A DNA stretch of 64,000 bases from Pleurodeles waltl (GCF_031143425.1 NC_090444.1:1351730323-1351794322), one strand, 5' to 3'; positions 12,551 to 23,030 are shown, counted from the first letter of the stretch. Notes: generated from the letters alone by a model not told the origin. Program-made: numbers and translations.

Positions 12551-13499
12551 CATCCTGCCCGTGGCGGCCTCAGTAGCGTCGGAAGCTATGGCGCCCATTG
12601 GCCTGCGGTGCTGCTGGCGGTGGTGTCCTGGGCAGCGGTGCTGCTGGCGGCCTGGGCAGCGGGGATGGTGGCAGCGGTGTCCTAGGCAGCGGTGCTGCTC
12701 GCGGCGGTGCCCTGGGCAGCGGGGATGGTGGCGGCGGTGTCCTGGGCAGCGGTGCTGCTGGCGGCGGTGTCCTGGGCAGAGGAGATGGTGGCAGTAGTGT
12801 CCTGGGCAGCGGTGCTGCTGGCGGCGGTGTCCTGAGCAGCGGTGCTGCTGGCGGTCTTGTCTGCCGTGCAGATCTTCCCAGACTTGCTGGTTTTACTGAG
12901 CCCCTTACCCACCCCAGATGGTGGCACAGCAGTCTCCACACCCCCAACTGTACCCCTGGGAGCGGCTTTGGTGGCTGGTTTCTTTCCCCTCTCCCGCCGG
13001 GCACTGGCCAAATGTTTATGCTTTACAGGTGGGGGACTGTCCGTGCTCTGACTCCTTGCCACACTGGCTGCCCTGCTGCCTGGTGCATTCCAGAAGCCGG
13101 TTCCTACTGGCACCACAGGTCCCGCAGATGTTGTGGCTGAGGTGCTTGGTTGGGACCTGGAGAGTTGGGCCCTAGGAGACTGAAGGGGTGGGGGAGGTGA
13201 GGGAAAGAGGTCAAGGTTGGACAGGAAAAGTTTCTTCGGAACACTGGGACGGGTAGATGGAGGGGGTTTGGGAGTGGAGGAAGAGGTAGGATCCTGAACA
13301 TCAGGGGAGTCATGGTGCGACGAGCATCCCTCCCACGTTGGGAAGCCATTCCCAGCTGGGCCTCCGCCGTCTTCTTGCTCCAGCGGCGAATGTCCTCCCA
13401 TATTTTCCGGCAGTGGGTGCTCCGTCTGTGGTTGACCACCAGGGTCTGGACTTCCTTGGCGATGGCACGCCAAATGTCCTTCTTCTGGTGGGCGCTGAC
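12550..13499 (-). pseudogene. Myb-A C-terminal half, left arm (internal deletion)
   Basis: Continuation of Myb-A from exon 2 (start 13,499). The SANT-like helices are readable (a THCRKIWEDIRRWSKKTAEA stretch). Near 13,290 the sequence then jumps to a Lys/Pro-rich block (PSVPKKLFLSNLDLFP) that lies more than 1.4 kb further on in the right-arm copy, so most of exon 3 is deleted and the frame is lost. The end is a Thr/Ala/Ser-rich tail encoded by a GC-rich minisatellite (about 12,560-12,860). Confidence 0.7.
12560..12860 (-). repeat. coding minisatellite of Myb-A tail, left arm
   Basis: GC-rich units of about 30-33 bp ('ctgggcagcggtgctgctgg' core on +), encoding Ala/Thr/Ser repeats of the TAASSTAAQD type on the - strand. 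Confidence 0.8.
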
Positions 13500-13697
13500 C
13501 TACAGGAATAGTACAGGGGAAAAAGATAAGTTATTACCGTCCGCACCATCACAGTCATTGGCCCCCATCCCTACCCTTGCCATGACGCACATGCACTCAC
13601 CGTTGTTTCATGCACGCCTCGTTCTCACCCCCCCTATCTTTCATCCACACCACTCCACACAGGCATTGCCCATACAGCATGCTCACAGTGTACTTAC

Positions 13698-13811
13698 CTG
13701 TTTGTCTGGAGGACCGTAGAGTAGCGTGTACTGGGGGAGGACCCCTTCCACGAGTTTCTCCAACTCCTCTGTGCTGAAGGCAGGGGCCCTTTCCCCAGAC
13801 ACACAAGCCAT
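13698..13811 (-). pseudogene. Myb-A exon 1, left arm
   Basis: ATG at 13,811 opens a 38-codon exon ending Y-G-P-P-D-K-Q before a GTAAGT donor at 13,697. The next exon starts at 13,499 after TTCCTGTAG. The encoded segment (an E-E-L-E-K-L-V-E-G-V-L helix) is the start of a Myb/SANT-like DNA-binding domain. The matching right-arm exon has the same ends. Confidence 0.75.
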
Positions 13812-16800
13812 TGTTTCTTCCAGACTGAGGTCACAGCAGCACTTGCAGCGTAGGTCCTCTCCTGTCGAAGATCAGGTATCAAGTGACCGAACAGAGAGAA
13901 AATGGCGGTCACGTCCGCGGCGGTGCATACCGTCACAGCCGGCGTACATCGTCATTTGCTCCTGGGACCCATAGGGTCCAATGTTATCCAATTCAGGATT
14001 GCGCCGCGGTCTTCGACCGCCTGCCGTGACGGTGTACAACGCCAGAGCAGTTACCTCATGTCCCCTTGTCCCACATTACAGGTCAGGCAGCCGCCATTTC
14101 AGGGGGCCACATGGCATTAATTTTAAATGTGTCACACATATCTAGGCCTTGCCTAAACACTCATACAGGCATATGTTGATTTGCTAATATTTCTGAGTAT
14201 GCTGTGTTTACGTACCTCAGAGTTGGTTGACTCTCTGCTCGCTGTTCTCCTCCATAGGCACTGTCCGCTGGGGCATGTGAGGAGATGGCGGCATCCTCTG
14301 GTGTATAGAACGCTGGTGGACCTGTTGACAATTGAGGAGCGACATGTAATCATCACCTACAGACTTGATCGTGCCACAATCCAGGAACTGTGTGCCCAGT
14401 TGGAGCCCGACCTGATGTCAGCTATCTGCCATCCCACAGGAATCCCCCCTCAAGTGCAGGTGCTGTCAGTACTCCATTTCCTAGCAAGTGAGTCATTTCA
14501 AACTACAGTGGCCATTGCATCAGGGATGTCCCAGCCTATGTTTTCCAACGTGTTGTCCAGAGTGTTGTCTGCCCTGCTGAAACACATGCAGAGCTACATC
14601 CTTTTCCCTCAGGTTGAGGATTTGCCTACAGTAAAAGGTGATTTCTATGCCCTGGGACATATCCCCAACATCATAGGTGCCATTGATGGGACACATGTGG
14701 CCTTGGTCCCTCTACGGAGGAGTGAACAGGTGTACAGAAACCGGAAGAGTTACCATTCAATGAATGTGCAGATGGTGTGTTTGGCAGACCAGTATATCTC
14801 CCATGTGAACCCCAAATTTCCAGGCTCAGTGTATGACGCTTACATTTTGGGAAATAACAGCATCCCTGATGTGATGGGGCAACTCCAGAGGCACCGTGTG
14901 TGGCTACTAGGTGAGGACATGGACCCAATACAGTGTGAATAGGTGTCTGGGTCTGGGGTTGTACCTAAGGGTTAGTGTGTGTCTAACAGTTGTCCCTCGA
15001 CATTTGCAGGTGACTCTGGGTACCCCAACCTGTCATGGCTACTGACCCCAGTGAGGAATCCCAGGACAAGGGCAGAGGAGCGCTACAATGAGGCCCATGG
15101 GTGAACTAGGACGGTTATCGAGAGGACCTTTGGCCTCCTGAAGGCCAGGTTCAGGTGCCTCCATATGACAGGTGGTTCCCTATTCTATTCACCAAAGAAG
15201 GTGTGCCAGATCATCGTGGCCTGCTGTATGCTTCACAACTTGGCTTTGCGACAACAGGTGCCTTTTCTGCAGGAGGATGGTCCAGATGGATGTTTTCTTA
15301 CCTGTGTCTCACTGGAAGTATTGCTGAATCACGTTGTTTCTGTTGTCGATATCCTCTTCTTCTGCCTCCTCTTCTTCACTGCCCACAGGCTCCACAGCTG
15401 CCACAAGACCTCCTTCTGGACCATCCACCTGCAGAAAAGGCACCTGTCGTCGCAAAGCCAGGTTGTGCAGCATACAGCAGGCCACGATGATCTGGCACAC
15501 CTTCTTTGGTGAGTAGTAGAGAGAACCACCTGTCATATGGAGGCACCGGAACCTGGCCTTCAGGAGGCCGAAGGTCCTTTCGATCACTCTCCTAGTTCGT
15601 CAATGTGCCTCATTGTAGCGGTCCTCTGCCCTTGTCCTGGGATTTCTCAGTGGGGTCAGTAGCCATGACAGGTTGGGGTACCCAGAGTCACCTGCAAATG
15701 TCGAGGGACAACTGTTAGACACACACTAACCCTTAGGGACAACCCCAGACCCAGACAATCATTCACACGGTATAGGGTCCTTGTCCTCACCTATTAGCCA
15801 CACATGGTGCCTCTGGAGTTGCCCCATCACATAAGGGATGCTGCTATTCCTCAAAATGTAAGCACCATGCACTGAGCCTGGAAACTTTGCGTACACATGG
15901 GAGATGTACTGGTCGGCCAAACACACCATATTCACATTCATAGAATGGTAGCTCTTTCTGTTTCTGTACACCTGTTCACTCCTGTGGGGGGGGGTACCAA
16001 GGCCACATGTGCCCCATCAATGGCACCTATGATGTTGGGGATATGTCCCAGGGCATAGAAGTCACCTTTCACTGTGGGCAAATCCTCCACCTGAGGGAAA
16101 ACGATGTAGCTGTGCATGTGTTTCAGCAGGGAAGACAGCACTCTGGACAACACGTTTGAGAACATAGGCTGGGACATCCCAGATGCAATGGCCACTGTTG
16201 TTTGAAAATACCCATTTGCCAGGAAATGGAGTACTGACAGGACCTGCACTAGAGGGGGGATTCCTGTGGGATGGCTGATAGCTGAAATCAGGTCTGGCTC
16301 CAACTGAGTATACAGTTCCTGGATTGTGGCACTATCAAGTCTGTAAGTGATAATGATGTGTCTGTCTTCCATTGTCGACAGGTCCACCAGCGGTCTGTAC
16401 ACCGGAGGATGCCGCCATCTCCTCACCTGCCCCAGCAGACGTGCCCTGTGGACGAGAACAGCGAGCACAGAGTCAGCCAACACTGATGTAGTAAAAAAAG
16501 AAGTTATTGTACACATTTGTCAATCCGCATTGTGCCTGTCACTGTGTGTATGCAAGGCCTAGATAGGTGTGACACATTTAAAAATAATGCCATGTGGCCA
16601 CCTGAAATGGCGGCTGCCTGACCTATAATGTGGGACAAGGGGATATGAGGTAACTGAGCTGGCGTTCTACACCGTCGCGGTAGGCGGTCGAAGACCACAG
16701 CGCAATACTTCATTGGTTAACATTGGGCCCTATGGATCCCAGGAGCCAATGACGATGTATACCAGCGGTGACGGTATGCACCGCTGTGGACGTGACCGCC

Positions 16801-19379
16801 ATTTTCTGTCTGTTCACTCACTTGATACATGACCTTCGACAGGGGAGGACCTACACTGCAAGTGCTGCTTTGACCTCAGTCTGGAAGCGATGATGGCTCA
16901 TGTGTCTGGGGAAAGGGCCCCTGTCTTCACTTCGGACGAGTTGGAAAAGTTAGTGGATGGGGTCCTCACCCAGTACACGCTACTCTACGGTCCTCCAGAC
17001 AAACAGGTGAGTACACTGTGAGCATGCTGTATGGGCAATGCCTGTTTGGAGTAGTGTGGGTGGAAGATACGGGGGGACTGAGGCCTGCATGAGCGGCCGT
17101 TGAGTGTATATGCGTCAGGGGAAGGGTGGAAACGTGGGCCAATGACTGTGACGGCCTGGACGGTTAAAGATCATCCTTTTCCTCTGTACTATTCCTTTAG
17201 GTCAGTGCCCACCAGAAGAAGGATATTTGGCGTGCCATCGCCAAGGATGTCCGGACCCTGGGAGTCCACCACAGACGGAACACCCACTGCCGGAAAAGAT
17301 GGGAGGACATTCGCCGCTGGAGCAAGAAGACGGCGGAGGCCCAGCTGGGGATGGCCTCCCAACGTGGGAGGGGGGCCCGTCGCACCATGACCCCCCTGAT
17401 GTTCTGGATACTGGTGGTGGCGTATCCGGAATTGGATGGGCACTTGAGGGCATCACAGCAGCCACAAGGCGGTGAGTACCGTCACATCCATCTGACTCTG
17501 CGCTCATTACAAGGTGTCTGGGTGGGGGATGTGTGCAGTGGGTTACCCTAGGCCAGGGCGAGCTTTGTAGGCAAGGACCCTTTGTGAGGCAGGCTATGTG
17601 GCACCCCAACCCGACCAGTGGTAAGAGCCATCTACACCTAATCAGGCTCCTGTTACTTTCATGTGTGCAGCAATCGGGCATAGGCCTTGTACCCCATGTC
17701 CCTGTGATTAATTAGGGAACTCTAAGTGCATGGCATAGTGCAGAGGGCTGCTGTGTCTGTAGTGTCCGCCAACGGTAGCGGTATTGCATGCACTGAACAT
17801 GCCTTTTTTCTGTCTTTCCACCCCCATTTTTGTGGTCTCCCTGTTCTTGTGTGCATTAGCATCATCAGGCGGAGGAGCAGTGCCACCGGAACAGGAGGGA
17901 GCTGCATCCCACATGGCCCTGGAGGGTGAAACAATGGAGTCTGAAGTCACCAGTGGGATGGAGGGCGAGGGGAGCTCCACAGCGGGGACAGGAGCAGAGA
18001 CCAGCGACACCGACTCCTCCACTGATGGGATCTCCCTTGAGGTGGTGGGCCCCTCTGTGCCCACCGCATCTACAGGTACAGCCGCCACCCCCTCACCAGC
18101 ACCACCCTCCCAGCAGCCCCTCAGCGTGTGTCCCGTGCCCGCTCACCCAGGAGGGTGGGCATCTCCTTTGCCCCAGGCACTTCAGGCCCTGCCCCAGTCA
18201 GCCCTGCTGCCTTCAGTGAGGAGGCTATTGACCTCCTGAGATCCCTCACTGTTGGGCAGTCTACCATTCTGAATGCCATCCAGGATGTACAGAGGCAGTT
18301 GCAACAAACAAATGCATACCTGAGGGCATTCATTTTGGCCAGGCAGCCCAACAGCGAGCATTTCAGGCTCTGGCCTCTGCTCTAATGGCAGCCATTGTCC
18401 CTGTGTCCAGCCTCCCCCCTCCAACCTCCTCCTCCCAGACCCAATCACCTGTACCTCAGCCTATCCCAAGCACACCATCAGACCAGCATGCACACACCTC
18501 AACACACAAGGGTGGCTCAGGCAAACATAAGCACCACACATCCCACAGGCACTCACACAAGCATCATACCCACGCCAACATCCACTGCCTCCACTGTGTC
18601 CCCCTCCTCCACGTCTCCCTCCTTCCTCCCAGTCTCGTCTCCATTCACACCTGCATGCACTACATCTTCAGCCACTACCTCATCGCCAGCACGCCCATCA
18701 CCACACACTGCTCACGTGCTCTCACCACCCCCACAACCATTCACACATCCCCTGTGTCTTCTCCCAGTGTGTCAGTGAGCCCTCCTCCCAAAGTACACAA
18801 ACGCAGTCACACACCCACCCAACAGCCTCCAGCACATTCACCCAAAGTCAGCAAACGTACACCTCCTGCATCCACTACCTCTTCCTCCACTCCCCAAACC
18901 CCTCCATCTACCCGTCCCAGTGTGTCTAAAAAGCTTTTCCTATCAAATGTTGACCTCTTCCCTACACCTCCCCCCCATCTGTCCCCTAGGGCTCGCCTTT
19001 CCAGGTCCCAACCCAGCACCTCAGCCACCACATCACCGGGCACAGTGGTGCCAGCAATAGTGGGATTTTGGAGTGCGCCAAGCAACATGGCTGACAGTGT
19101 CCCAAGGAGCGAGGGCAAGGACATTACCCCACCTCCAAAACTGAAAAAGTTGCCCACATCCCGGAGGAAGAAGGCGATAACGCCTGCCACCAATGGCTCA
19201 GGCAAAACAAAAGTGGAAAGTGGAAAGTGGCAAGACAGCTGCGCCACCATCCAAGGTGGGGAAGGGCCAGGAAATCAAAGGCAGGTCCACGTCGACGCCA
19301 ACCTGCACGGCGGACAAGACAGCCACCAGCACCTCTACCTGCACCGCCGCCACAGACACTGCTGCCAGCACCGCAGACA

Positions 19380-19637
19380 CTGAGCACGCCCCCAGATCCG
19401 CAGACACTGAGCCCGCCACCAGCACCGCAGACACTGAGCCTGCTACCAGCACTGCCGCCACAAAGACCGCCACCAGCACCGCAGTCAGTGAGCCCACCAC
19501 CAGCACCACCACCACAAAGACCGTCGCCAGCACCGTTTCCACAGAGCCCGCCGCCAGCACCGTTTCCACAGAGCCCACCACCAGCACCGATGCCACAGAG
19601 CCCGCCGCCAGCACCGATGCCACAGAGTCCACCACCT
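19380..19637 (+). repeat. coding minisatellite of Myb-A tail, before the satellite array
   Basis: Short units around cacagagcccgccgccagcac encoding S-T-E-P-A-A-S-T type repeats. The same repeat continues after the array (21,693-21,800), showing that the array interrupts it. Confidence 0.85.
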
Positions 19638-19772
19638 AGGGCGACAAAGCAAAAACAACAAGTGATGGACGGAATGCTGAACATTGTCAAACATTCACGC
19701 CCAGTACAGTGATCTGGGCATAAATCCATCGTTTTTTTGCTGCCCATGCCATTCCAGTTTGGACCCAGCCAT

Positions 19773-19780
19773 ATGCAAAT
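19773..19780 (-). promoter_or_regulatory. octamer element of satellite unit (unit 1 example)
   Basis: ATGCAAAT on +, repeated in each complete forward unit (for example 20,097-20,104 in unit 2). Newt satellite 2 is reported to be transcribed from an snRNA-type promoter, and octamers act as the distal element of such promoters. The unit 2 octamer lies about 190-250 nt upstream of the unit 1 ribozyme in the - strand direction, a fitting distance. I did not identify the proximal element. Confidence 0.5.
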
Positions 19781-19852
19781 CAGTCTTGACCCTGTTCCCC
19801 ATGGGAACAGTCCAGCCCGAACTGCTAGGCCAGGTCTTCCCTTGACTGGAAA

Positions 19853-19907
19853 CAAGCATCCTGGGACCGGTTTCGGGGTTTCACCCCTCATCAGCCAGGC
19901 TAGCTTG
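19853..19907 (-). ncRNA. hammerhead ribozyme, satellite unit 1
   Basis: On the - strand: CTGATGA (19,894-19,888), stem II GGGG/CCCC with a 5-nt loop, GAA, stem III of only two pairs (AC/GT) around a CG loop, then GTC with cleavage between 19,865 and 19,864. Stem I is CCTGG/CCAGG extended past an internal loop by CAAGC/GCTTG. Every core nucleotide is present. Confidence 0.9.
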
Positions 19908-20176
19908 AATCCAGTGGCATGGGAAGCACGGGACCCACGTCTGGGCATACCCTTCCCACTTAGGGCGACAAAGCAAAAACAACAAGTGATGGACGGAATG
20001 CTGAACATTGTCAAACATTCACCCCCAGTACAGTGATCTGGGCATGAATCCATAGTTTTTTTGCTGCCCATGCCATTCCAGTTTGGACCCAGCCATATGC
20101 AAATCAGTCTTGACCCTGTTCCCCATGGGAACAGTCCAGCCCGAACTGCTAGGCCAGGTCTTCCCTGGACTTGAAA

Positions 20177-20231
20177 CAAGCATCCTGGGACGGGTTTCGG
20201 GGTTTCACCCCTCATCAGCCAGGCTAGCTTG
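20177..20231 (-). ncRNA. hammerhead ribozyme, satellite unit 2
   Basis: Same fold as unit 1 with an intact core; the stem III loop is CC instead of CG. Confidence 0.88.
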
Positions 20232-20500
20232 AATCCAGTGGCATGGGAAGCACGGGACCCACGTCTGGGCATACCCTTCCCACTTAGGGCGACAAAGCAA
20301 AAACAACAAGTGATGGACGGAATGCTGAACATTGTCAAACATTCACCCCCAGTACAGTGATCTGGGCATAAATCCATCGTTTTTTTGCTGCCCATGCCAT
20401 TCCAGTTTGGACCCAGCCATATGCAAATCAGTCTTGACCCCGTTCCCCATGGGAACAGTCCAGCCCGAACTGCTAGGCCAGGTCTTCCCTGGACTGGAAA

Positions 20501-20554
20501 CAAGCATCCTGGGACCGGTTTTGGGGTTTCACCCTCATCAGCCAGGCTAGCTTG
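20501..20554 (-). ncRNA. hammerhead ribozyme, satellite unit 3 (core mutated)
   Basis: One base of stem II is missing, and the invariant G12 of the GAA segment is A on the - strand. G12 acts in catalysis, so this copy is predicted to be inactive. Confidence 0.85.
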
Positions 20555-20823
20555 AATCCAGTGGCATGGGAAGCACGGGACCCACGTCTGGGCATACCCT
20601 TCCCACTTAGAGCGACAAAGCAAAAACAACAAGTGATGGACGGAATGATGAACATTGTCAAACATTCACCCCCAGAACAGTGATCTGGGCATAAATCCAT
20701 CGTTTTTTTGCTGCCCATGCCATTCCAGTTTGGACCCAGCCATATGCAAATCAGTCTTGACCCTGTTCCCCATGGGAACAGTCCAGCCCAAACTGCTAGG
20801 CCAGGTCTTCCCTGGACTGGAAA

Positions 20824-20878
20824 CAAGCATCCTGGGACCGGTTTCGGGGTTTCACCCCTCATCAGCCAGGCTAGCTTG
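20824..20878 (-). ncRNA. hammerhead ribozyme, satellite unit 4
   Basis: Fold and core identical to unit 1. Confidence 0.9.
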
Positions 20879-21147
20879 AATCCAGTGGCATGGGAAGCAC
20901 GGGACCCACGTCTGGGCATACCCTTCCCACTTAGGGCGACAAAGCAAAAACAACAAGTGATGGACGGAATGCTGAACATTGTCAAACATTCACCCCCAGT
21001 ACAGTGATCTGGGCATAAATCCATCGTTTTTTTGCTGCCCATGCCATTCCAGTTTGGACCCAGCCATATGCAAATCAGTCTTGACCCTGTTCCCCATGGG
21101 AATAGTCCAGCCCAAACTGCTAGGCCAGGTCTTCTCTGGACTGGAAA

Positions 21148-21202
21148 CAAGCATCCTGGGACCGGTTTCGGGGTTTCTCCCCTCATCAGCCAGGCTAGCT
21201 TG
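21148..21202 (-). ncRNA. hammerhead ribozyme, satellite unit 5
   Basis: Intact core and helices; one change in the stem II loop. Confidence 0.9.
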
Positions 21203-21435
21203 AATCCAGTGGCATGGGAAGCACGGGACCCACGTCTGGGCATACCCTTCCCACTTAGGGCGACAAAGCAAAAACAACAAGTGATGGACGGAATGCTGAA
21301 CATTGTCAAACATTCACCCCCAGTACAGTGATCTGGGCATAAATCCATCATGTTTTTTGCTGCCCATGTACAGGTCGCCCTAAGTGGGAAGGGTATGCCC
21401 AGACGTGGGTCCCGTGCTTCCCATGCCACTGGATT

Positions 21436-21490
21436 CAAGCTAGCCTGGCTGATGAGGGGTGAAACCCCGAAACCGGTCCCAGGATGCTTG
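21436..21490 (+). ncRNA. hammerhead ribozyme, inverted satellite unit
   Basis: The same motif on the + strand in the inverted terminal unit, with intact core, 2-bp stem III and extended stem I. Confidence 0.9.
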
Positions 21491-22082
21491 TTTCCAGTCC
21501 AGGGAAGACCTGGCCTAGCAGTTCGGGCTGGACTGTTCCCATGGGGAACAGGGTCAAGACTGATTTGCATATGGCTGGGTCCAAACTGGAATGGCATGGG
21601 CAGCAAAAAAACGATGGATTTAGGCCCAGATCACTGTACTGGGGGTGAATGTTTGACAATGTTCAACATTCCGTCCATCACTTGTTGTTTTTACAGAGTC
21701 CACCACTAGCACAGTTTCCACAGAGCCCACCGCCAGCACCGTTTCCACAGAGCCCACCACCAGCACCGATGCCACAGAGTCCGCCGCAAGCACCGCCAGC
21801 GGCCCGCGACATCCTGAGCCAGTGGCACCACCGCAGACATGGCTGCCATCCCCAGTGGTCAGTCATACGAGGCTGGTGGTCAGTTCCAGGAGCCTGGCCA
21901 GCTTGCATGTTGCACCACCGTCAGTGGAGTGTCACATCCACTACCTCAGTCCTTGGTAGGATGAAGCACTCCGGGCACAAAGCCCCCTCCAGAACCAGTG
22001 GAGACAGACATCCACTACCTCAGTCCTTAGCAGGATGAAGCACTCTGGGCACAAAGCCCCCTCCAGAAGCAATGGAGAAAGG

Positions 22083-23030
22083 CATCCACTTGAGAGACTG
22101 GCTTTGCACTCCCCAGGATAAAGCAGTGGGCAACCCACCCACTGAAAAGACTTGAGAGACTGTGGCTTTGCACTCCCCCGGATAAAGCAGTGGGCAACCC
22201 AACCACTGGAGAGACTTGAGAGACTGTGGCTTTGACTCCCCAGGATGCAGCAGTGGGCAAACCACCCACTGAAAAGACTTAAGAGGCTGTGTCTTTGCTC
22301 TCCCCAGGATAAAGCAGTGGGCAACCCACCCACTGAAAAGACTTGAGAGACTGTGGCTTTGCACTCCCCAGGATGCAGCAGTGGGCAAACCACTCACTGA
22401 AAAGACTTGAGAGACTGTGGCTTTGCACTCCCCAGGATGCAGCAGTGGGCAAACCACCCATTGAAAAGACTTGAGAGACTTTGGCTTTGCACTCCCCAGG
22501 ATGCAGCAGTGGGCAACCCACCCACTGAAAAGACTTGAGAGACTGTGGCTTTGCACTCCCCAGGATAAAGCAGTGGGCAACCCACCCACTGGAGAGACTT
22601 GAGAAACTGTGGCTTTGTACTCCCCAGGATAAAGCAGTGGGCAAACCACCCACTGGAGAGACTTGAGAGACTGTGGCTTTGCACTCCCCAGGATGCAGCA
22701 GTGGGCAAACCACCCACTGAAAAGACTTGAGAGACGGTGGATTTGCACTCCCCAGGATAAAGCAGTGGGCAACCCACCCACTGAAAAGACTTGAGAGACT
22801 GTGGCTTTGCACTCCCCAGGATAAAGCAGTGGGCAACCCACCCACTGAAAAGACTTGAGAGACTGTGGCTTTGCACTCCCCAGGATGCAGCAGTGGGCAA
22901 ACTACCCACTGAAAAGACTTGAGAGACTGTGGCTTTGCACTCCCCAGGATAAAGCAGTGGGCAACCCACCCACTGGAGAGACTTGAGAGACTGTGGCTTT
23001 GCACTCCCCAGGATACATCAATGGGCATGG
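22083..23030 (-). repeat. 64-bp tandem array in transposase intron, right arm
   Basis: About 14 units of 64-65 bp (actttgcactccccaggata-type core), the longest of the three arrays. It has the same orientation relative to the transposase as the arrays in the left arm and in the 9.1-kb element. It yields long spurious open frames on the - strand. Confidence 0.92.

Larger units (their letters stand above)
11518..15290 (+). pseudogene. HARBI1-like: Harbinger transposase, left arm (spliced, truncated)
   Basis: Three exons by inspection: 11,518-11,600 (ends phase 2 before GTGAGT), 14,258-14,910, and 15,010 to about 15,290. Joining exon 1 to 14,258 keeps the frame through an Arg codon split by the intron. 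The nuclease domain shows GAIDGTHV (first Asp), a GSVYDAY block (second Asp) and an IERTFGLLKARF block (Glu). The second intron (14,911-15,009) has GTGAGG and TTTGCAG ends. A TGA at 15,102-15,104 replaces the CGA Arg codon seen in the 9.1-kb element, which fits CpG decay, and the acidic C-terminus is cut off at the arm junction. It is not functional. The first intron contains Myb-A on the other strand. Confidence 0.8.
19638..21692. repeat. satellite 2-like tandem array with hammerhead ribozymes
   Basis: Five complete units start at 19,638, 19,962, 20,286, 20,609 and 20,933 (324, 324, 323, 324, 324 bp) and are more than 95% identical by eye. A truncated sixth unit (21,257 to about 21,368) follows, then one nearly complete inverted unit (21,374-21,692). 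Complete units carry a hammerhead on the - strand and an octamer ATGCAAAT on the + strand. Unit size, ribozyme type and tandem layout match newt satellite 2. A 14-bp direct repeat (acagagtccaccac) flanks the array at 19,622-19,635 and 21,693-21,706. Confidence 0.9.
16890..21880 (+). pseudogene. Myb-A accessory gene, right arm (most complete copy, interrupted)
   Basis: Exon 1 is 16,890-17,006 (GTGAGT donor). Exon 2 is 17,201-17,471 (acceptor CCTTTAG, GTGAGT donor), encoding a Myb/SANT-like domain with THCRKRWEDIRRWSKKTAEA. Exon 3 begins at 17,860 after a pyrimidine tract and GCATTAG. Exon 3 holds an acidic Ser/Thr segment, a leucine-rich helix (SEEAIDLLRSLTVGQSTIL), a His/Ser/Pro-rich linker, a conserved PSVSKKLFLSNVDLFP block and a Thr/Ala/Ser repeat tail. 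Apparent frameshifts near 18,120, 18,325 and 19,225, plus the 2-kb satellite insertion at 19,638, make it non-functional. Harbinger transposons generally pair a transposase with a Myb-like DNA-binding protein. That role is assumed here from family knowledge. Confidence 0.7.

Noticed and set aside
19124..21606. Two long - strand open frames (513 and 377 codons), plus several shorter + strand frames, across the satellite array
   Set aside because: They arise because the 324-bp unit is a multiple of three, so an open frame in one unit repeats in the next. The 3-frame pattern and ribozyme content show non-coding satellite.
22020..23028. Long Gly/Ser/Trp/Cys-rich frames (up to 273 codons) over the 64-bp array
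   Set aside because: Several overlapping frames stay open in a tandem repeat. No start context or domain; they lie in the transposase intron.
22083..23030. CRISPR-like array
   Set aside because: Units are contiguous 64-65-bp tandem repeats with no unique spacers, in vertebrate-type repeat DNA without cas genes.
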